A DNA stretch of 64,000 bases from Agapetus fuscipes (Eukaryota > Arthropoda > Insecta > Trichoptera > Glossosomatidae): NCBI GenBank assembly GCA_951799405.1, contig OX637334.1:3720001-3784000 (forward strand). Direction: 5' to 3'. The position numbers and the translations under genes were made by a program. Below, in pieces: positions 11,146-21,289 of the stretch. Positions within the stretch are counted from its first letter, which is position 1. Each line of letters starts with the position of its first letter. Under the pieces are notes generated by a model that made no database searches, was not told where the DNA came from, and saw nothing but the letters and a program-made list of their open reading frames with translations.

Positions 11146-11210
11146 TTATTATACTTCTTTCATTTCATCCAGAGTCATAACTTTCTTCATACAATCTCTC
11201 CTATTATTAA

Positions 11211-11621
11211 TCTATTAGTTCAAAGGAATAAAGGCTGCCATTGGAAAAAGTAGCCCAATTTTTTTCGGTTTGTACGCTTGTTCTGGATCACTGTTCTTTT
11301 TTTGTCTCTTCCCTCGGAGAGCGGCGGAGGCGAATAAGGTTAGTTAATGACGATTGGAAGAAAGGAAGAACAAGAGAGAGAGAATGAAAGGAGGAGAGCC
11401 ATTCAATTTGCAGGAAAAGTGCGGCTGGAACAGAGAAGCACGTTTCCACGGCGAGGAAATGAAATAATTTCATCGGGAGTTTAACTGCCAATGGCTAAAT
11501 CAATTACTCAATTATGCCTTCTGAATTTTAGCCAACGAAACAGCTAATTTTTGACTTCAAAAAGCTTTCAAAGTTACCATCTGTAAAGTTGCCTTCATTT
11601 CTTTATTTTTTTTTAAATAAA
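11211..11621. other. Unassigned stretch
   Basis: Purine-rich 11340-11400 (GGAAGAAAGGAAGAAC and similar). No feature recognised; could be unique host sequence. Confidence 0.35.
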
Positions 11622-11835
11622 AAAATAGATTTGTGGAAAGGAATGCAACCCACCAACCTTTTTTTCCTGGCCAGTTGTTTTCATGCAAAAGCAGAAGCTT
11701 GTGTGCTTGCAACGGCATCTGTTGAACCAGGGTCGAAGTGGGCTAGACGCAAGATTCGAACCAACGTTATCCAGTTCCAAATATGCTAGGCGAACATGCG
11801 CCTCTACCCCTCGGCCATAACACCGACATGTATAT
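11622..11835 (-). mobile_element. SINE-B copy
   Basis: Head at 11835: TATGGCCGAGGGGTAGAGG contains an A-box match (TGGCCGAGGGG), and GGTTCGAATCTTG matches the B box. The head resembles a tRNA of the serine/leucine type (TGGCCGAG). The 3' end is at CCACAAATCTAT. Confidence 0.8.
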
Positions 11836-11847
11836 ATTTGCATTTTT

Positions 11848-11975
11848 TTTAGGAATCCTGTGCGGGAGATTTCCCAATTTTTTAAAGTCTTGGGGGTCGA
11901 TGTCACCCTGGAAGAGTGCCGCAGAGGTGACGCTTGAATTTTTGCTTCTGTCGTGAGGCGGCTGTAACATCCTTT
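11848..11975 (-). repeat. SINE-D module
   Basis: Minus strand ends GCACAGGATTCCTAAAAAAAA at 11848, immediately next to the SINE-B head. Contains CCTCTGCGGCACTCTTCCAG. No tRNA boxes in this copy. Confidence 0.65.
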
Positions 11976-12029
11976 AGGGTGAGATGCCAAAAAAAAAGAA
12001 AAAAAAAGAAAGAAAGAAAATAATTAAAA

Positions 12030-12207
12030 AAACAGACACGTCTAAGCTCGAGCTTACAAATGCTGCATGTGTACCTACTTACAAAATAAAATAAAAACCT
12101 TAAATGAACATAAACTCTGCAACCTTTGCCGACCTTCCCTGAAACATGGGTGAACATTTTTTACAGAATGGGCGGAGAGCCTTATACCAACCTACAAGTC
12201 AAGGAAA
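12030..12207 (-). repeat. RTE-3' repeat copy, 3' end missing
   Basis: Runs from CCTTGACTTGTAGGTTGGTA (12207) to the CTTAGACGTGTCTGTTT block; the 3' tail is replaced by an (AAAG)n-like tract at 11990-12020. Confidence 0.7.
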
Positions 12208-12654
12208 CTCTATAATCAATGAAAAACCTTTTTTTGCCCTATTACTAAAATAAAAAATACTTGGAGGGTTTTTTATTCACATTCCCTTGGCGTAAAAGGT
12301 TTCACGTATTTTTTATAATGCACAAGTACATAGTAAAGCACACGTCTCTTCACGAGGATCACGTTTCTTTATCTCGCACCTCACCCTGGGTCACACACCA
12401 AGGGACCTCTCATGCTCCGAGCGGGATGACGTCATCAGAAACAGGCATTTGAATATGATGCGGAGACCAGCACATGTACGAGCCAAGGTCGTGGGTTTTA
12501 TGTTCCCTTCATTTTTACAGCTTGTGTTTTTTAGCAAGGAGCTTTTTTGTACTACAGTGTAACATATATTGAAAGGAGATCTTTCTTTCTCACAGGCGCG
12601 TGCAATAGAAGCAAATACATTTCTAAATATTGTTTTTTTTCATTCCAAAAATTC
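12208..12654. other. Unassigned stretch
   Basis: No motif or repeat module recognised. A 60-bp section (12340-12400) is mildly GC-rich and shares short words with 7950-8080. Confidence 0.3.
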
Positions 12655-12870
12655 AATAGTAAAAAATGGCTCACTTTGCCAATGTCACCCCTGTTTCAGG
12701 GAATGCCAGCAAAAGTTGAAGGGTTTATGTTCATTTGAGGCTTGGATATCATTTTTAAGTACACATCAGCATTTGTAAGCGCGAACTTACACGTGTTTGT
12801 TTGTGGGAATGCATTTAATATGAGCTTTGAATGTTAATATATCCATGCAACGTAGATTATAGATTATAAA
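12655..12870 (+). repeat. RTE-3' repeat copy
   Basis: Lacks the GGTTGGTATGAGG start; begins at AAAATGGCTCACTTTGCC and ends with GATTATAGATTATA. Confidence 0.75.
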
Positions 12871-12929
12871 TGCCGGCAAAGTTTACTCGACTTTCATTAG
12901 CAATATGAAAAAGCCTAATCAGGAGACCG

Positions 12930-13020
12930 TTTACCTGTAACGCTGGCCCTTACCTGTAAAAATGAATAGGTTCCACACGCCTCCTTCGCAGACACCGCGG
13001 TAAAGAATTGCTCTAAATGT
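12930..13020 (+). repeat. SINE-C 3' fragment
   Basis: GGCCCTTACCTGTAAAAATG and GGTTCCACACGCC match the distal SINE-C body. The terminal TTAGTTGCG is not present. Confidence 0.45.
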
Positions 13021-13341
13021 ACCGTTTATTTGCATTGCCTGTGAGTTGCGTTACAATGACATTTTATCTTATTTTGGTCTGGCTTTTACCAAGCAAAAAA
13101 AGGTTAAAACAATTCAAGACACAAAATTCAAACCCCTTTTAACAGATGTCCTCCAGTTTCATTAATTCTAACTAGAGGACCTCTCTTGCTGTTGGAATTC
13201 ATTTAACAAAATCAAATCTGGAAGTGCCATACGGTGTTCAGGACAAATCTGACCACAGCAGAGACTGATCTGACAGGGGCAGTGCAGTGCGCAAGGAGTT
13301 AAGAACTGTGAATTAGAGGTAGAAAATTTAAACATTACAAT
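13021..13341. other. Unassigned stretch
   Basis: No motif or repeat recognised. Confidence 0.3.
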
Positions 13342-13383
13342 ACATTATAAGTGTTTTTAGGCTTTCATGGTCGGCTTCAGATG

Positions 13384-13499
13384 ATGATGATGATGATGAT
13401 GATGTCTCCATCCTTCCGGGCTTGTAGACCATGTTGACCAATTATTGAACATGGTCTACAAGCCCGGAAGGATGGAGACATCATCATCATCATCATCAT
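13384..13499. repeat. 52-bp perfect inverted repeat (hairpin 1)
   Basis: 13384-13435 and 13448-13499 are exact reverse complements around a 12-nt loop. Arms start with (ATG)7 and continue CTCCATCCTTCCGGGCTTG. Preceded by TTTTTAGGCTTTCATGG. Confidence 0.85.
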
Positions 13500-13550
13500 T
13501 ACAATACATTGTTTTTAGGCTTTCACGGCCGGATTCAGATGCTTGATTTT

Positions 13551-13711
13551 TTTTGTTCCGGGTTTTGACCGTGGTCCATATTTTTGCTTGTTTTATTCTT
13601 TTTCTTCTTTCTAGATCGAAGAAGTCTTCAAGAAAGATCTAGAAAGAAGAAAAATAAAAAAAGAAGAAACAAGCAAAAATATGGACCACGGTCAAAACCT
13701 GGAACAAAAAA
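13551..13711. repeat. Imperfect ~70-bp inverted repeat (hairpin 2)
   Basis: Left arm 13551-13617 and right arm 13636-13711 pair with a few mismatches (TTGACCGTGGTCCATATTTT against its complement; TCTAGATC at the inner end). It is preceded by TTTTTAGGCTTTCACGG, nearly the same lead sequence as hairpin 1, so the two are tandem copies of one kind of terminal structure. Confidence 0.8.
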
Positions 13712-14730
13712 ATCCATAATAACAATACATTACCAGAGAAACACTATTAGGTAGAATATATGGGTAGAATTCAAAACATAGAAATAAGTAAAAAATGCAG
13801 ACAAAAATGTAACAAATATTATTAAGCATATGAAAAAGAGACTAAAAAAGTCTCTGAATTACGACATAAAATTGAAACGGGTCATTCGAAATCGATGAAA
13901 AAAAAATTAAGTTATTTGTTTTAAATTAAACATACTTTCACATTTAGATTTTAATTCAATTTCTTAATATATGAAAGAAAAAAAGAAAAAAAGAGACATC
14001 CACCTAGTCATGATAACTTACAAAAAGAAAAAACTGTGTTTATTTGAACCCTTTTTTTTACTACATTTGTTTCTAAAGAATACTCATTCTCAATTCTAGA
14101 ATAGATTATTCAACTTCTACTTGATAAAAATAATTGACTGTCCTTTTTTACAATCCTGGTCTGAATAGAAAGCCTTCCTCAACCCTCCACGCAAAGGACA
14201 TAAAATAAATTACGAAACATTTAAACGTTCCAGCAATTTTTCCGTCTCGTTGACGTCACTCTGCCGGACCTTTTCTCGTTTTCTTCGGGACCTTTAGAGG
14301 CCTTTTTCAGGGCCCCTTAGTCTCACTGAAGGTCTCTTTTAGGGACAACTTGCCTAGTCGGGATTTTGCGAAGGCAAGATATCCCAATTTGTCTTTTGTG
14401 CCCGAAATGACTGAGTGTTTAGTATTGCCGGCGTTTGCTTTCACATTCAGTTAATACAAAAAAGGGATTAGGATGAAAAGATAAATCAAAACGAGGGAGG
14501 TTCATGCTTTTCTATAGAGATGTGGGATTCATTTCAATTATGTGAATTATTCCGTACCACATTTTAACAAAAAAGGAATCAGGTAAAAATACTTTTTATC
14601 AGGAAAAAGGTTTATGAACTAAATGCTTGAAAATGTATATTGTATCGTTGCGAATGTGTGATTATGTGTTTTGTGTATGTGTGAACCTGTGAAGTCTTTG
14701 ATGTAGGTACTGAAATAATTATTTATCTAT
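13712..14730. other. Unassigned stretch
   Basis: AT-rich except 14240-14400, which is moderately GC-rich (CTTTAGAGGCCTTTTTCAGG). No coding frame or repeat recognised. One of the few long stretches in the window free of known modules. Confidence 0.35.
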
Positions 14731-14968
14731 CTATAATCTATAATCTAAGCTGGAGAGATATGTTAACATTTAAGGCTCATATTAAATGCATGCCCACAGA
14801 CAGGCACATGTAGGGTCGCGCCTATACCTTCTGCAAATAAACAAAACCTCACATGTTCATAAACCTTGCAACTCCTGCCGCTTTTTCTTGAAACCGGGGT
14901 GGCATTGGCAAAAGTGAACCGATTTTTACAGCACGGGGGGTCAGCCTCATACCAACATTTATAAAATA
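14731..14968 (-). repeat. RTE-3' repeat copy, variant subfamily
   Basis: Shares with 31206-31470 the variant words GACAGGCACATGTAGG and CCGGGGTGGCATTGGCAAAAG, so the two form a subfamily. Tail is TCTATAATC-type. Confidence 0.75.
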
Positions 14969-15139
14969 AGTATTTGTATTGGTTGAGATTGCTTAAGTAT
15001 TTTAGTAAGATCTTGCATGTGCCAGTGCTCAGTGATTCGAGAACAATCCTTATTCCTGCCATAAAAAGGTACTAAGATGTCTGTAGCGTCAAACTAGTAT
15101 CCCTGCCGGCGAATTTCATACGTAAATATAAATATTAAA

Positions 15140-15262
15140 TTAAAATAAAATTATTTTTTCTTAAACGTAGTTTAATTTTCACAATACTATTTTATATCTC
15201 GAGCACTTTTGACCGTCAATACTCAATTAAACTACGTTTAAGAAAAAATAATTTTATTTTAA
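15140..15262. repeat. 38-bp inverted repeat
   Basis: 15140-15177 pairs with 15225-15262 exactly. The 47-nt loop holds CTCGAGCACTTTTGAC, which resembles CTCAAGTACTTTCGAC at 15396, and the right arm is followed by GAATTTTCACTGCG. Same style of terminal structure as 10453-10560. Confidence 0.8.
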
Positions 15263-15529
15263 ATAAAATGAATTTTCACTGCGTGAATACATAAACCCTA
15301 CAAAATCTAAATATTAAATGTTCATATATAAATAATTATAAAAAATTATAAAAAACACAGAGTTTTATTTTCACAAATTGAGTATTTATTTCCACCTCAA
15401 GTACTTTCGACTTATTTACGTCATTATCAAGAGGATACTAAATTGTTCATATATGTTTGAAAGTAAGATTTATAAATCAAATTATTATAGAAATACAAAT
15501 TAATTACTTTACTTTCTTCGACTCACAAG

Positions 15530-15655
15530 CCTAGAAGGATCAGGGCCTCCCTCACTACCATCTTCCAGGACTCTCTGTCTTGTACTGCTTATCTACATTA
15601 GTCTCCTTACGTCAAAAACAAAAGCCTCGACGTTGTCAGCCCACCACATCCTGGA
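15530..15655 (-). pseudogene. LINE C-terminal fragment
   Basis: Minus-strand frame includes DRESWKMVVREA, typical of the last residues of RTE/Jockey-like RT proteins. Frameshifted upstream. Confidence 0.4.
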
Positions 15656-15726
15656 ACATTCAAGGCATAATGAAAACAATAAAGTAAAAATAAAACTTCT
15701 TCGAGCGCTTTCGATGTTATCACATC

Positions 15727-15960
15727 GGTATGAGGCTGACTACCCATCCTGTAAAAAATGGTTCACTTTGCCAATATCACCCCTGTTTCAGGGAAGGTCG
15801 GCAAGAGTTACAGGGCTTATGTTCATTTGAGATTGGGTTTTTTATACTGTAAGTCCACATGCGGCATGTGTGAGCGCGAAATTATGCGTGTCTGCTTGTG
15901 GGAATGCATTTAATATGAATCTCAAATGATACATATATTTGCAGCTTAGATTTAGATTAA
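15727..15960 (+). repeat. RTE-3' repeat copy, near consensus
   Basis: Runs from CGGTATGAGGCTGACTACCC to GCAGCTTAGATTTAGATTAA. The open frame 15633-15830 merely reads through it. Confidence 0.85.
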
Positions 15961-16329
15961 GATGAGATTAACAGGATAACTAACGTCTTGTTGATAATGT
16001 AGGAAATAAATCAACTAGTGAAGAAAAACTTTGTGTTTTATTTTATCAAATTTGAAATGAATCATCACAATGACAATACACAATCCCTTAAACTAAAAAA
16101 ATAAAGTTTCAGGAACCTAACCTAAAATTGGCGAGTTGAATTTAAAACAGTAGGTACAAAGAGGAAATATAAGGAAAATAAACAATATAAGAATGTGAAG
16201 CTCTTTTAGGGAAATGGCGACACAGTAACATATACAAATATTTATGTTAAAGGAAAAACGTTTACAATTTAAAACAGCTGACTACGTGAGTAATAAAAAT
16301 GAATAACGCGCCCCGCTTGTATTTTCTCG
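15961..16329. other. Unassigned stretch
   Basis: No motif or repeat recognised. Confidence 0.3.
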
Positions 16330-16568
16330 TGTTGAGTTATATTCCGGCAATTGGTCCCCTTAGTGCTTGTGTGTCTTATGTCCATCCGAGGGACTTTAAC
16401 ATGAGCAATGTTTGTGTGTGTACTGAACCAATGTGTCTAATGAAAACTGGAAATTGATTTTGCAAACATTTAAAACAACTCTCACATTATCGTGTTTAAG
16501 GTTTTTTTTCTTAGCTCAGATTGTGCAAAATGTGATTTTTAAGATAATTTACTGAAAGGTCATAAAAT
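16330..16568. repeat. Dispersed repeat E
   Basis: Holds TGAGCAATGTTTGTGTGTGT, GAAAACTGGAAATTGATTTT and TTCTTAGCTCAGATTGTG, shared with 17684-17788, 33640-33780 and 56655-56990. No coding content; nature unknown. Confidence 0.6.
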
Positions 16569-16569
16569 A

Positions 16570-16675
16570 ACGTTAGCTATACATTCTTACCTGCATTATC
16601 TCCGAAGGGCTGTTGAATGAGGCGATTCTGGACCTATTTATTTTTACGGGTAAGGGGACCGGCTTCACACCAACC
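16570..16675 (-). repeat. SINE-C 3' part
   Basis: TTATCTCCGAAGGGCT and CTATTTATTTTTACGGGTAA match SINE-C. It abuts an RTE-3' copy on the right. Confidence 0.55.
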
Positions 16676-17245
16676 TATAATCTATAATCTATAATCTAAG
16701 TTGCAAGGATATATTCATTTAAAGCTCTCAGATGTAAGCCCACAAACCAACAAGTGTAGTTCGCGCTTACAAATGCTGAATGTGTACTTACAAATAAAAT
16801 CCAAACCTCAAATGAACATAAGCCCCACAACTTTTGCCGACCTTCCCTGAAACAGGGGTAACATTGACAAAGTGAACCATTTTTTACAGTATGGGTGGTC
16901 AACCTCATACCAACCTATAAGTCAAGGAATATGAATAAAAAATTACATTTAAATATATAAAAGAACAAAACCTTACAAAGAAATCTATACAAAAAAAGTC
17001 AGAAATTTCCTATGCAAAAAATGTAGCAAATGAATACACCAACATTAGAAATCACCATTGCAGATTAGCCGCCACTTCTTCCTGTCCTTGCACACTTCTT
17101 TCATTTCATCCAGAGTCATAACCTTTTTCATGCAAGTCCTCCTTTTATTATGACTCTGGATATCCCATTCATTCGCTATTTCAGAAATTTGATCCATCCA
17201 TACTTTTCTCGGTCTTCCTCTACCACGACATCCATCTATTCCACT
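16676..17245 (-). mobile_element. RTE LINE 3' end (coding tail + 3'UTR + RTE-3')
   Basis: Minus-strand order: residues around KVMTLDEMKEVCKDRKKWRL (about 17160-17070), a 130-bp AT-rich 3'UTR, then the RTE-3' unit at 16927-16676 ending in (TTATAGATT)n. It is nearly the same sequence as the last 570 bp of 17789-19092. It truncates at about 17245, where SINE-C begins. Confidence 0.85.
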
Positions 17246-17257
17246 TTCTAACCACTT

Positions 17258-17683
17258 TCAGTTAAAGTGGGGGGTTTTCAGCTCCCGGGGGGAGGGGGGG
17301 AAAGTGACTGCTTTTCATTTCTTGTGAAGGCTGAGTACACCTTGCCGGTATTTAATTTGGGTTTGAAATAGACACGGAAACAGGAAATCATTCCTGGCAC
17401 TCCCGGTTGTTTTTACCAACTGTGCTATTAACCGGACTTTGAACGAGCGTGGTCGTCGTCACAAAGCCCCAATTCTCAAGCAAGACCCAGTTGCTGTAAG
17501 GCTGGGTGGACCTTTTGATGACTGGTCTTTCGTTGAGGTGTATGAATTTTTCAATTCAGCGGAGAGCAAATTTGAAAATAAAAATCATATATTTTTTGTG
17601 CTCCACAGGGATTCGAACTCAAAAACTTCTACTTACGAGACGTACTTGTATTAACCACTAGACTACGGGCCAGTAACATTGAT
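17258..17683 (-). mobile_element. SINE-A fused to partial SINE-C
   Basis: Minus strand: SINE-A head at 17683 (TAGTCTAGTGG), body to CGACGACCACGCTCG at 17430, then directly into a decayed SINE-C head (GGTTAATAGCACAGTTGG) and body to 17258. The same A-to-C junction occurs at 21290-21782 and 25773-26285. Confidence 0.8.
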
Positions 17684-17788
17684 TTTAAAAACTGTTTACA
17701 GAAATTCTCACATTATCGTGCTGTACGTTTTTTTCCAGACCAGAGTGTAAAGAATGTGATTCTTAAGTCGATTTCATTGAAAGGTCAT

Positions 17789-19092
17789 CTATAATATATA
17801 ATCTATAATCTAAGTTGCAAGGATATATTCATTTAAAGCTCTCAGATGTATGCCCACAAACCAACAAGTGTAGTTCGCGCTTACAAATGCTGAATGTGTA
17901 CTTACAAATAAAATCCAAACCTCAAATGAACATAAGCCCCACAACTTTTGCCGACCTTCCCTGAAACAGGGGTGACATTGGCAAAGTGAACTATTTTTTA
18001 CAGTATGGGTGGTCAGCCTCATACCAACCTATAAGTCAAGGAATATGAATGAATAATAAATTACATTTAAATATAAAAAAGAACAAAACCTTACAAAGAA
18101 ATCTATACAAAAAAAGTCAAAAATTTCGTATGCAAAAAATGTAGCAAATGAATACACCAACATTAGAAATCAACATTGCAGATTAGCCGCCACTTCTTCC
18201 TGTCCTTGCATACTTATTTCATTTCATCCAGAGTCATAACCTTTTTCATACAAGTCCTCCTTTTATTATGACTCTGGATATCCCAGTCATTCGCTATTTC
18301 AGAGATTTGATCCTTCCATACTTTTCTCGGTCTTCCTCTACCACGACATCCATCTATTCTAGCAACATATACTTTCTTCGTCAATCTTTCATCACTCATT
18401 CTCTCCAAATGCCCGAACCATCTTAACATACTTCTTTTAATCTTCACTTTCACACTTTCCCTTACACCACATTCTTCTCTTACAAAATCATTCCTCACCC
18501 TGTCACTTCGTTTTTTCCCAATCATACTTCTTAGATAGTCCATTTCTACTGTATGGACTTTACTAATTTCCCTTTCACTCACCGTCCAGGCTTCACTTCC
18601 ATACATCAAGGTTGGCACTAGTATACCACCGTGCACCGCCAATCTAACATTTTTTGAGAGATTTTGGTTCCTGGCGATGCAAGCGGTCGCACCCAGTACA
18701 CACCTGCCTTTCATTATTCTTCTTTCAAATTCACCGGCCATTCTTCCATCTTTTTCAAACTTACTTCCCAAATATACAAACTCATTTACAACATCAACAT
18801 TCATTCCATTAATTTTAAATTCATAATTCATATTTTCATCATCTCTTTCAAAAATCAAAACTTTCGTCTTTCTTGCATTCAACTTCAAATTATTACCTTT
18901 CAAAGCTTCGTTCAATCTAGAGAGCATCATTTGCAATTCCACTGCTGAATCAGATACAAGGACTGCATCATCCGCATACAGTAGAACGCTTACTTTGCTC
19001 TCTCCTATCATTAATCCACAATCATCAAGTCTAGCATCTCGAACACACTTGTCCATGACTATGTTAAATAGCCATGGACAAGATTCATCTTT
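17789..19092 (-). mobile_element. RTE-type LINE, 5'-truncated 1.3 kb copy
   Basis: The longest RTE copy in the window. Order on the minus strand: RT C-terminal coding region, stop, AT-rich 3'UTR with ACATTTTTTGCATACG, then RTE-3' unit (18045-17789) and a (TTATAGATT)n tail. Endonuclease and most RT motifs are missing because of 5' truncation, the usual product of target-primed reverse transcription. Confidence 0.9.
18214..19056 (-). pseudogene. RTE reverse transcriptase C-terminal part
   Basis: Open frame of 280 codons. In order: YADDAVLVSDS (RT motif C, about residues 27-37), LNARKTKVLIF (motif D), YLGSKFEKDG, LMYGSEAWTVS (about 155), RWFGHLERM and GRGRPRKVWKDQI near the C-terminus. These are characteristic of RTE-type RT and its post-RT domain. 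A full RTE protein is near 1000 residues, so about 70 percent is missing; the frame just upstream reads SCPWLFNIVMDKCVRDARL, so the annotated Met is internal. No function as a separate protein is expected. The plus-strand frame 18664-18948 is a shadow. Confidence 0.9.
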
Positions 19093-19388
19093 GAATCAAA
19101 TAGTAGATAAGCCAAACGAGCACTGGGGGGACGAAATGCTGTATCCCCTTTCAGAGCAGATGTTGCGCCAGGAACTGAGGGCGGTATTAATCTGTGTTAG
19201 GGATATTGATCGTTAAGAGCTGCTTGATTGTGAAATAAATATCGAGAACGGCCATTCGACTCAATTAACCTCAGCATAACTGCAGAAGTCAGACCAAATG
19301 CCTATCGACACTCACCATTCGATATCCTTGCAAAATAGCTACTAAAGTCAAATTATTAATCTATATTCTTGCAAAAGTTAAGCTTTGT

Positions 19389-19624
19389 CATCATCCTCTT
19401 ATAAAGGTAGTGCCTTATTGTGTTAGCCGTCTGTTTCTGTTCGTCGCCAACTTCTGTTAAATGCAGTGCCTTGTTGTGCCAGCCTTCTGTGTCTGTTGAT
19501 TTCCATTCTCTTGTAAAGGCAGTGTCTTGTCATTCTCTGTTGGTTGTCTTTCTGTTGGTTGTCATTTTGAAGGCAGTGCCATGTCATTCCAACCTTCTGT
19601 CTCTGTTGGTTGCCATCCTCTTGT
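19389..19624. repeat. Minisatellite, ~58-bp unit, about 4 copies
   Basis: Repeats of AAAGGCAGTGCCTTGTTGTG followed by CCTTCTGTGTCTGTTGGTTG and CCATCCTCTTG, with length variation. The open frames here (19420-19730) are produced by the repeat. Confidence 0.75.
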
Positions 19625-20242
19625 TTATCGAAGTATGAATTTTAAAGGATACCTATGTATCTTTTCCGTGATTCTAATTAATTATTGTGTAACATTATCA
19701 AACAAGTGTAGAATTGTTATACTTTATTAATATTCTTGTGAAATATTATGTTATCTTACTGTCACCACTAGCTTTATACTGATAAAAATACAAGGCTGAC
19801 TCTATCTTGTGTAGCTTTTGCAAAGCTACCCTTTAGGGAATAAAGTAACGTTTTTTATTAACATTGAGAATAAAAATTAATATGAAAAACATAAATCCGT
19901 ATATACGTATATAAAATACTTTTTAAATTAGGTAAAAAAATACGCGTGCTTGAACTAGGACACCCTGTGTTTCAGGCATGGAATTTTTGTACATATTTCC
20001 GCTGAAATAATCCTTAAATCCATATTTATGTTTTTAATGAGTCTGAAAATAACGGGGAGTATTTTAAAAATGACTCATATAAGGGAAACTTTTTAAATTA
20101 AAGTTGTTGAAACGCAAGTTTTTGAATGCTTAGCGCTGAAAGCTTCACTCCCAGAAGTTAAATATAAACTTTGAGGAATACTTAGTAAACTCTGTGAAAG
20201 CTTCGTTAGTGAATAACATGGAATTAAATGCAAACTTATAAA
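19625..20242. other. Unassigned AT-rich stretch
   Basis: No motif or repeat recognised. Confidence 0.35.
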
Positions 20243-20495
20243 GTGTCATAGTTCAGTGGTAGTCGGTTCGATTTCTGGCGAAGTACAAAAAAAACGCATA
20301 TTGTTAAAAATTCCTTTTTGCAGGAGAAAAGATATTATCTTCCTCATTAAAAAAAACACCGGTCGCAAAGGATCATTTTGCCCTACAAAAACTGGGTTTT
20401 ACTTGTGAAATTGGCAATGACTAGCAACGACCAAGCATTAGTTTTTGAGTTGTGATTCGCACGAAACAGGGCTTACGAAATAAATCAGCATAGTT
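20243..20495 (+). repeat. Decayed SINE-A copy
   Basis: Head TAGTTCAGTGGTAGTCGGTTCGATTTC has the A and B boxes brought together by a deletion. The 3' part keeps CTAGCAACGACCAAGC and GTGTGATTCGCAC-like words with many changes, so it is an old copy. Confidence 0.5.
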
Positions 20496-20669
20496 TCCTT
20501 ATTTATTTTACAACAAACGGAACGAGGCAAGAAGTTACACTATACGTGTAGCTTATTGTTTTTTGTGTTTTTGCCCTCTGGCTTTGAAACTCCTGCCACA
20601 TCATGTGAGAGAGCTAGAGGACCATGGAAAGTTCCAGAATGCACTGAAGACAAGCAAATTTCTGGCATC
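20496..20669. other. Unassigned stretch
   Basis: No repeat recognised. Confidence 0.3.
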
Positions 20670-20757
20670 TTTTGAACCAGCGCCCTTAGAGTGACTACAT
20701 CACGAAACGGCGCTATAAAGAAATCATCAACTCATCATTATCATCATCAACAAAGAA
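20670..20757 (+). repeat. LINE 3'-end tail with (ATC)n
   Basis: GCGCCCTTAGAGTGACTACA, ACGGCGCTATAAAGAAATCA and then a CATCAT-rich tail. The inverse is at 49860-49950 and a relative at 30655-30740. GCGCC/GGCGC can pair, as in many CR1/L2-type 3' ends. Confidence 0.5.
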
Positions 20758-21289
20758 AATTACGTTCTGTGTGAAAAAATATTAGGTTTCCGCCTTTGAC
20801 TCGCTTACTTAAATTGACAGCTTTTTTTTTCAAAGCTTTCATCAACACATAGAGTTATCTTTTTACAATATGTGTGCATATAGATACTACGAGTATCGGA
20901 AAGGGAGCACAAGGAGATATCTTGTATCTGAAATTGTTTCCACCTCGGTTCACTCCATTTTTGATGTATATTTTTAACACTATATGTGGAGGTTTTCCTT
21001 TAGCCCGGCCAATAAGATGTAAATGTAGGTCCCACCACATTTCTCTACGCCAAGTAAGGTATAGTATTGAGGTTTCCATGATAGAATGACAAAGTGGTAA
21101 ATGGCAAACGACACATGGCAGAACGAGACATGACAGAACAAAACAATGACAGTCCATCACAGGAAAGTACATCACGATGACAAAACCACCTAAGATAAAC
21201 AAAGTGGCAAAACCACACATGACATAGCGACACATGGTAGAACGAGACATGACAGAACAACACAATGACAGTAAAAAAAAAAAAAAACG
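20758..21289. other. Unassigned; ends in CATG-rich tract
   Basis: Two open minus-strand frames (20855-21292, 21045-21305) overlap a degenerate ACATGACAGAACAAAAC-type tract at 21085-21290 and are judged artefacts of that repeat. 20870-21080 is not recognised. Confidence 0.35.

Larger units (their letters stand above)
10160..11210 (-). mobile_element. RTE LINE 3' end carrying two later insertions
   Basis: Minus-strand order: RT-domain tail (11210-11146, encoding the MTLDEMKE-like region), then 10850-10785, a spacer, then the RTE-3' unit (10372-10160). It is interrupted by a plus-strand SINE-A (10851-11145) and by a block with a perfect palindrome (about 10440-10780). It is one of the copies that show RTE-3' is the LINE 3' terminus. 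Confidence 0.7.
17684..19225. repeat. Repeat E copy split by an RTE insertion
   Basis: Left part 17684-17788 ends CATTGAAAGGTCAT; right part resumes at about 19090 with TGAATCAAATAGTAGATAAG. The uninterrupted order is seen at 56840-56895. TCATCT on both sides may be the target duplication. Confidence 0.6.
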
